This document shows, in pieces, positions 21,973 to 27,569 of a stretch of 27,569 bases of DNA; the stretch's first letter is position 1; each line of letters opens with the position of its first letter. This DNA comes from Porphyromonadaceae bacterium UBA3318 (GTDB lineage: Bacteria > Bacteroidota > Bacteroidia > Bacteroidales > Muribaculaceae): NCBI GenBank assembly GCA_002361235.1, contig DESI01000069.1, positions 1 through 27,569 on the forward strand. The letters run 5' to 3'. Made by a program: the position numbers and the translations under genes. The notes below the pieces were generated by a model. The model was not told where the DNA came from. It saw nothing but the letters and a program-made list of their open reading frames with translations, and made no database searches.

Positions 21973-23220
21973 TCAGTCCTCGAATTCGGCGCGGAGCACG
22001 TTCATGACATGCTCCAGTGTGCTGTCCTCCAGATCGGCGCGGTCCAGTTGCTCGCGCGGGGCGTTCAGCACGGCCTTGGCGGTGCCGAGACCTAAGTTCT
22101 TCAGCGCCTCGATCACCCAGTCGTCGATCTCGTCGCGGAATTCGTCCAGATAGATATCCTCCTCGCCGTCCTCGATGTCGCGGTACACGTCGATGACGTA
22201 ACCTGTCAGCATCGTGGCCAGGCGGATGTTGAGGCCTCCCTTGCCGATGGCCAGGCTCACCTCCTCGGGACGCAGGAACACTTCGGCCTTCTTCTCCTCC
22301 TCGTCCAGACGGATGCTGGAGATCTTGGCGGGGCTCAGGGCGCGCTGTATGTACAGCTGCGGGTTGGCCGTATAGCTGATCACGTCGATGTTCTCATTGC
22401 GCAGCTCGCGCACGATGCCGTGGATGCGGCTTCCCTTGATGCCCACGCAGGCGCCTACGGGGTCGATGCGGTCGTCATAGCTCTCCACGGCTATCTTGGC
22501 GCGCTCGCCCGGCTTGCGGGCCACGCCCTTGATGGTGATCAGCCCGTCGTGCACCTCGGGCACCTCCTGCTCGAACAGGCGGCGCAGGAAACGCTCGTCG
22601 GTGCGGCTCACTATCACCTTGGGGTTGTTGTTGGCATTGTCCACGCGCTTCACCACCGAGCGCACCATGTCGCCCTTGTGGAAGAAGTCGCCGGGAATCT
22701 GTTCCTCCTTGGGCATGATCAGCTCGTTGTTCTCCTCGTCCAGCAGCAGCATCTCGCGCTTCCAGATCTGGTGAACCTCGCCGGTGATCAGCTCGCCTTC
22801 CAGGTCCTTGAACTTGTTGTAGATGGCCTCTTTCTGAAGGTCAAGTATCTTGGACTGAAGGGTCTGGCGCAGATTCAGGATGGCGCGGCGGCCGAATTTC
22901 TCGAAGAATATCTGCTTGGTGACCTCCTCGCCCAGCTCGGCCTCGGGGTCGATCTCGCGCGCTTCGGTCAGGCCGATCTGCATATCCTTGTTCTCCACTG
23001 CGTCGTCGGCCACCACCTCGAGATTCTGATAGATCTCGCAGTCGCCTTTGTCAGGGTTCATGATCACGTCGAAGTTCTCGTCCGAGCCGAACATCTTGGC
23101 CAGCACGTTGCGGAACGATTCCTCCAATACCGATATCATAGTGGTTTTGTCGATGTTCTTGAGCTCCTTGAACTCCGCGAACCGGTCGACCATGTTCACT
23201 GTCTCTGCTTTCTTTGCCAT
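21973..23220 (-). CDS. nusA: Transcription termination/antitermination factor NusA
   Basis: This 415-residue NusA binds RNA polymerase and nascent RNA and modulates pausing, termination and antitermination. The N-terminal polymerase-binding domain (residues 1-135), the S1 domain (about 140-205, GEVHQIWKREMLLL), and two KH domains (including DPVGACVGIKGSRIHGIVREL and SLAIGKGGLNIRLATML) are in order. A short acidic tail ends in EFED. It lacks the acidic AR repeats of E. coli NusA, like most non-proteobacterial members. It lies 70 nt downstream of rimP in the conserved rimP-nusA-infB order. Confidence 0.97.
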   Translation of the reverse strand: MAKKAETVNMVDRFAEFKELKNIDKTTMISVLEESFRNVLAKMFGSDENFDVIMNPDKGDCEIYQNLEVVADDAVENKDMQIGLTEAREIDPEAELGEEVTKQIFFEKFGRRAILNLRQTLQSKILDLQKEAIYNKFKDLEGELITGEVHQIWKREMLLLDEENNELIMPKEEQIPGDFFHKGDMVRSVVKRVDNANNNPKVIVSRTDERFLRRLFEQEVPEVHDGLITIKGVARKPGERAKIAVESYDDRIDPVGACVGIKGSRIHGIVRELRNENIDVISYTANPQLYIQRALSPAKISSIRLDEEEKKAEVFLRPEEVSLAIGKGGLNIRLATMLTGYVIDVYRDIEDGEEDIYLDEFRDEIDDWVIEALKNLGLGTAKAVLNAPREQLDRADLEDSTLEHVMNVLRAEFED

Positions 23221-23290
23221 AAGGCCTGGTTATATTTTGTTTGCGGTGTCGTCCGGGCCGTCTGTCGCCGGCCTGTAGCCACCGATGGGT

Positions 23291-23758
23291 TTAAAATTTC
23301 AAATCTACTCTTACCATCTTCACGTCTCCGTACGCGAAGCGCTCCTTACGCGCCACAAGCACTGCGCGCTTGGCCCCTTCGGGCTTCTCCCTGACGCTGT
23401 ATTCCACCGCGAATCCGGCGTCGTCGGCCTCGCGGAGCACGCCGTGCAGCTTGCGCCCGTCCTGCGTCAGGACCTCCACGTCCTGACCCAGGTTCTTCAG
23501 ATACTGGCGCTGAACCTTGAACGGACTCGTCAACCCGGCCGAGCCTACTTCCAGCTCGTAGTCCTCGCCGCCCTCCTCGCGCGGAAACTCGGCGTCCACG
23601 CCCTGAGCCAGCTCGGTGCAGAAGTCTATGTCCACTCCCCGGTCCGAGTCTATCTCCACCACAAATCTGTCACCCGGCTCCTCGCGCACGTCTATCAGGT
23701 AATAGTCCGTATCCGCAAGCCGGCCGGTTATATATCGCGTCAGTTCTTCTATCTGCAT
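23291..23758 (-). CDS. rimP: Ribosome maturation factor RimP
   Basis: This 155-residue protein is the 30S assembly factor RimP, required for late maturation of the small subunit. The N-terminal alpha/beta domain contains DSDRGVDIDFCTELAQGVD and YELEVGSAGLTSPFK (normally YxLEVSSPG), followed by the C-terminal SH3-like barrel (VEVLTQDGRKLHGVLREAD). The SSPG-type motif reads GSAG here. Its position as first gene of the rimP-nusA-infB cluster supports the assignment. A TATCTTTG -7 box lies 116 nt upstream, giving a relatively long leader. Confidence 0.95.
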   Translation of the reverse strand: MQIEELTRYITGRLADTDYYLIDVREEPGDRFVVEIDSDRGVDIDFCTELAQGVDAEFPREEGGEDYELEVGSAGLTSPFKVQRQYLKNLGQDVEVLTQDGRKLHGVLREADDAGFAVEYSVREKPEGAKRAVLVARKERFAYGDVKMVRVDLKF

Positions 23759-23873
23759 ATCGAAGTCGTTTATACTAATTTACGTAACAGGAATAAACTT
23801 CGGAACCATCTGTTTTAATCCGGTTGTCACATAAAAAACGAAGGAGACTGACGTCCCCTCCGGAATTCTTTTG

Positions 23874-23881
23874 CAAAGATA
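23874..23881 (-). promoter_or_regulatory. -7 box of the rimP-nusA-infB operon
   Basis: The minus strand reads TATCTTTG (TAnnTTTG). The predicted leader to the rimP ATG at 23758 is about 105-110 nt and contains a GGAG/CTCC-type imperfect hairpin near 23840-23860. The -33 element is not clear. The rest of 23759-24004 is AT-rich with no gene. Confidence 0.5.
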
Positions 23882-24004
23882 ATACATTTCCCACCAAAAT
23901 CACCCACTTACGGGCCTCTCACACCTCGTTTTCGGGATTTTTGATGCAGTTTTAACTATATTTAACTTATTTTATAAATTATTAGCCCTATATGTCGCCT
24001 ATTA

Positions 24005-24586
24005 TTATTTGATTCCCTCTGCTATCCAGGCATCGATTATTGCACGCGACAGGGATCCGGGCAGCGGGAGTTCGGGGAGTGAATCGCGCCGATACCAGCC
24101 GCCGGAAGTCAATTCGCCGTCGGCAAACCGCACCTCCCCGCCGGCATACCGGGCGCGGAAGCCTGTCATCAGCTGCGACGGAAACGGCCACGACTGCGAT
24201 CCGACATATCGGATGTCGCCGATTTCCAGCGTCGTTTCCTCCTTCACCTCGCGTTCCACGCATTGCTCCAAGGTTTCGCCCGGTTCCACAAACCCGGCCA
24301 CCAAGGCATACATGGGCCGTTTGAAGTTGGCCGCATGGACCAGAAGCGCCTCCTCGTCCGGACCCTCTCCGCGCGTCACCAACACCACGATGGCCGGCGA
24401 CAGACCGGGGAATATCTCCTGCCCGCACCCCTGACAACGCACACCGATGCGCTGGAACCGCTCGGTCGGCGCGCCACAGAATCCGCAGTAACGGTTGCGC
24501 TTCAGGAAGTATTCCCGCTCCTGTTCGCCGCTTGCCTCGCGCCATGCCTCGGCGTCATATTTCCCGACTTCCTCTCTCCTTACCAT
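24005..24586 (-). CDS. nudC: NADH pyrophosphatase-like Nudix hydrolase (NudC-type)
   Basis: This 193-residue protein has a zinc ribbon (C34-x2-C37 and C51-x2-C54), a Nudix domain and the NADH-pyrophosphatase signature SQSWPFPSQ (residues 130-138), so it most likely cleaves NAD(H) to NMN(H) and AMP or removes NAD caps from RNA. The Nudix box is G98-x5-E104-x7-R112-E113-V-x-E116-E117, but the usual glycine of EExG is Thr119. Catalytic glutamates are intact. It is shorter than E. coli NudC (257 residues), lacking the N-terminal domain. It follows dnaX after 43 nt, mostly filled by a 7-bp repeat, and is probably co-transcribed. Confidence 0.85.
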   Translation of the reverse strand: MVRREEVGKYDAEAWREASGEQEREYFLKRNRYCGFCGAPTERFQRIGVRCQGCGQEIFPGLSPAIVVLVTRGEGPDEEALLVHAANFKRPMYALVAGFVEPGETLEQCVEREVKEETTLEIGDIRYVGSQSWPFPSQLMTGFRARYAGGEVRFADGELTSGGWYRRDSLPELPLPGSLSRAIIDAWIAEGIK

Positions 24587-24596
24587 CCTTACGCCT

Positions 24597-24629
24597 AATC
24601 ACTTATCACTCGTCACTCGTCACTCGTCA

Positions 24630-24631
<2 letters not shown>
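24597..24631. repeat. 7-bp tandem repeat between dnaX and nudC
   Basis: Five head-to-tail units of NNTCACT run 24597-24631: AATCACT, TATCACT and three copies of CGTCACT. The array fills most of the 43-bp gap and overlaps the dnaX stop codon (24632-24630). Confidence 0.85.
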
Positions 24632-26372
<1,741 letters not shown>

Positions 26373-26373
26373 A

Positions 26374-26433
26374 ATTGTCTGCAAAATTGTCTGCAAAATT
26401 GTCTGCAAAATTGTCTGCAAAATCGTCTGCAAA
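26374..26433 (-). repeat. Five 12-bp tandem repeats in the predicted dnaX leader
   Basis: On the plus strand the unit ATTGTCTGCAAA occurs five times (26374-26385, then every 12 bp to 26433); the last copy has one change (ATC). The array runs from the -7 box to 1 nt before the dnaX ATG, so nearly the whole 5' leader is repeat. The 12-nt unit keeps an upstream reading frame open. Confidence 0.95.
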
Positions 26434-26461
26434 TATATAAAAATTCCCTTTCTGAAACAAT
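26430..26461 (-). promoter_or_regulatory. dnaX promoter
   Basis: On the minus strand ATTG (26461-26458, one mismatch to TTTG) is followed after exactly 20 nt by TATATTTG (26437-26430). Transcription should start near 26424. The final TTTG of the -7 box is also the start of the outermost 12-bp repeat unit. Confidence 0.7.
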
Positions 26462-26509
26462 ATTAAAAATACTGCGTTATGCAATTGAGGGTATCACCTG
26501 TTAATATTC

Positions 26510-27082
26510 ATGCACATGAAAAGTATGTTATACACCCGCACCGGCGACACCGGCGAGACATCGCTGGTGGGCGGAGAACGCGTAGCCAAGGATTCACTGC
26601 GGTTGGAATCGTACGGCACCATCGACGAACTGTCGTCGCAGTTGGGCGTCGTCGCGGCCGCACAAGGCGTAGGCGACGAAGTCAAAGGCCAGCTGCAGCA
26701 GATACAGAACGAACTGTTCAACATAGGCGGCTATCTTGCCACGGCACCCGGCGACGCGCAACCGCCCTGCCCGAGTCTGGAAGACGGCGCAATGATTCAG
26801 GACCTGGAGGGCTGGATCGACGCTCTGGACGAACAGACACCCAAGATACGCGCGTTCGTCCTTCCCGGCGGCCACCCCGCCGCCGCGCTGGCCCATGTGG
26901 CGCGCACCGTATGTCGCCGCGCCGAGAGAAACATCCTGGCGCTCAGCCGCAAGGAATATGTCGACCCCGCCGTGATACGATTCGTGAACCGCCTTTCCGA
27001 CTATCTGTTCGCCGCCGCCCGCTACATAAACTTCACCAACGGCGTGGCCGAAATCGTCTGGCAACAGAAACCGAAACAATAA
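26510..27082 (+). CDS. Cob(I)alamin adenosyltransferase, PduO type
   Basis: This 190-residue enzyme transfers the adenosyl group of ATP to cob(I)alamin to make adenosylcobalamin, a cofactor in Bacteroidales for methylmalonyl-CoA mutase. The N-terminal ATP-binding motif TRTGDTGETSLVGGERV and the helical core with SYGTIDELSSQLG, FVLPGG, RTVCRRAERNI and FVNRLSDYLFAAARYIN are diagnostic of the PduO/MMAB family. Three in-frame Met codons (26510, 26516, 26525) are possible starts; family alignment would favour one of the later two. It is divergent from dnaX with a shared 137-bp region. No full -7 box is seen on the plus strand. Confidence 0.93.
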   Translation: MHMKSMLYTRTGDTGETSLVGGERVAKDSLRLESYGTIDELSSQLGVVAAAQGVGDEVKGQLQQIQNELFNIGGYLATAPGDAQPPCPSLEDGAMIQDLEGWIDALDEQTPKIRAFVLPGGHPAAALAHVARTVCRRAERNILALSRKEYVDPAVIRFVNRLSDYLFAAARYINFTNGVAEIVWQQKPKQ

Positions 27083-27205
27083 ATTACCATTCCGTTTCGT
27101 TGACGGGAAAAAAGATAAATACTAATACGCAAGCCAGGGTCTTAAGCGCTCCTTATGGTTTTACGGGATTAGGGTTAGAATTGAAACTTTTAAAAACTTA
27201 TAGAT

Positions 27206-27427
27206 ATGTACTGGACACTTGAACTGGCGTCGAAGCTTGAGGATGCACCCTGGCCCGCGACGAAAGAAGAACTGATAGACTATGCACTGCGCAGCGGCGC
27301 CCCGATGGAGGTGATCGAGAACCTGCAGGAGATCGAGGACGAAGGCGAGACCTACGAATCCATCGAAGAAATCTGGCCCGACTACCCCAGCAAAGACGAC
27401 TTCTTCTTCAACGAAGACGAGTATTGA
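27206..27427 (+). CDS. Small acidic DUF2795 protein
   Basis: This 73-residue, very acidic protein matches the DUF2795 family widespread in Bacteroidetes. The core LEDAPWPATKEELIDYALRS and the tail WPDYPSKDDFFFNEDEY are characteristic. No signal peptide or membrane segment is present. The function is unknown; its small size, acidity and wide conservation suggest a nucleic-acid- or protein-binding regulatory role, but this is speculation. It stands 123 nt after the adenosyltransferase gene and is followed by a strong terminator, so it may be the last gene of that unit or monocistronic. Confidence 0.88.
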   Translation: MYWTLELASKLEDAPWPATKEELIDYALRSGAPMEVIENLQEIEDEGETYESIEEIWPDYPSKDDFFFNEDEY

Positions 27428-27457
27428 GCAATAAATTTCACATAAATATCTGACAAT

Positions 27458-27500
27458 CAATGGCTAAGAAGATGAATAATTTTCTTGGCCATTGCTTTTT
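27458..27500 (+). terminator. Rho-independent terminator after the DUF2795 gene
   Basis: CAATGGCTAAGAA (27458-27470) pairs with TTCTTGGCCATTG (27482-27494) over 13 positions with one G-T wobble and an 11-nt loop. TTTTT follows at 27496-27500. Confidence 0.9.
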
Positions 27501-27546
27501 ATCGCCTCAGATAGTCCGGTTTTCTTGGCTAAATTACGTTTTCTTG

Positions 27547-27569
27547 GAGGCTGTGTCAAAATAGGCATA
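27547..27569. mobile_element. Possible insertion-sequence end (terminal inverted repeat) at right window edge
   Basis: GAGGCTGTGTC (27547-27557) followed by AAAATAGGCATA leads out of the window. The first 11 bases repeat inversely at 12-22. This style of terminus resembles those of IS elements common in Bacteroidetes, but the element itself is not in the window, so its family cannot be assigned. Confidence 0.4.

Noticed and set aside
26373..26432. Upstream TTG start for dnaX adding repeated QTIL residues
   Set aside because: The added residues come only from the 12-bp tandem repeat next to the promoter, and the family sequence begins at MSDKYIVSARKYRP. It is kept as a testable alternative only.

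Overview
This 27.6 kb window looks like chromosomal DNA from a member of the Bacteroidales (phylum Bacteroidota), with high-GC coding regions. Several upstream regions carry the Bacteroidetes-type -7 box TAnnTTTG, in one case with TTTG exactly 20 nt upstream. Typical lineage families are also present: a DUF4254 protein beside a family 9 glycosyltransferase, a small acidic DUF2795 protein, an AAA-ATPase-like/PD-(D/E)XK protein, a TPR/outer-membrane-barrel pair and a uridine-kinase-like protein. A Muribaculaceae-like or Rikenellaceae-like origin would fit, but the sequence alone does not settle the family.

Layout. (1) 46-4124, minus: a secreted TPR protein and a TonB-receptor-like outer-membrane barrel, translationally coupled by a 4-nt ATGA overlap. 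(2) About 4125-7623: an accessory-looking stretch with an AAA-ATPase/nuclease-like gene, a secreted thioredoxin-fold protein with a near-consensus promoter, an unrecognised 175-residue protein and a 434-bp non-coding gap. The gap is mostly a 336-bp element bounded by 34-bp inverted repeats. (3) 7624-10980, minus: a compact four-gene run of DUF4254, GT9, radical SAM and LD-carboxypeptidase (S66), which suggests an envelope theme. (4) 11112-16656, plus: nucleoside kinase, mgtE and mutS, ending in a strong stem-loop. (5) 16733-18274: prfB (minus, continuous frame) and a divergent small His-rich membrane protein. (6) 18320-23758, minus: the translation and transcription-factor run rimP-nusA-infB, then folK behind a hairpin and a G-rich 9-bp repeat. 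(7) 24005-26372, minus: dnaX followed by a NudC-like Nudix hydrolase. (8) 26510-27427, plus: a PduO-type cobalamin adenosyltransferase and a DUF2795 protein, closed by a textbook terminator.

Most of the window is core information processing (mutS, prfB, infB, nusA, rimP, dnaX) plus envelope and cofactor metabolism. The novelty lies mainly in non-coding structure: the inverted-repeat element at 7261-7596, a 12-bp tandem repeat making up the predicted dnaX leader, a strictly 9-nt-phased array of eight GGG runs between infB and folK, and small tandem duplications across stop codons. Both window edges carry the same 11-bp sequence (GAGGCTGTGTC) pointing outward. This suggests the window is a contig bounded by two copies of an insertion sequence. 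I found no tRNA, rRNA, CRISPR array, phage gene or complete transposase gene.
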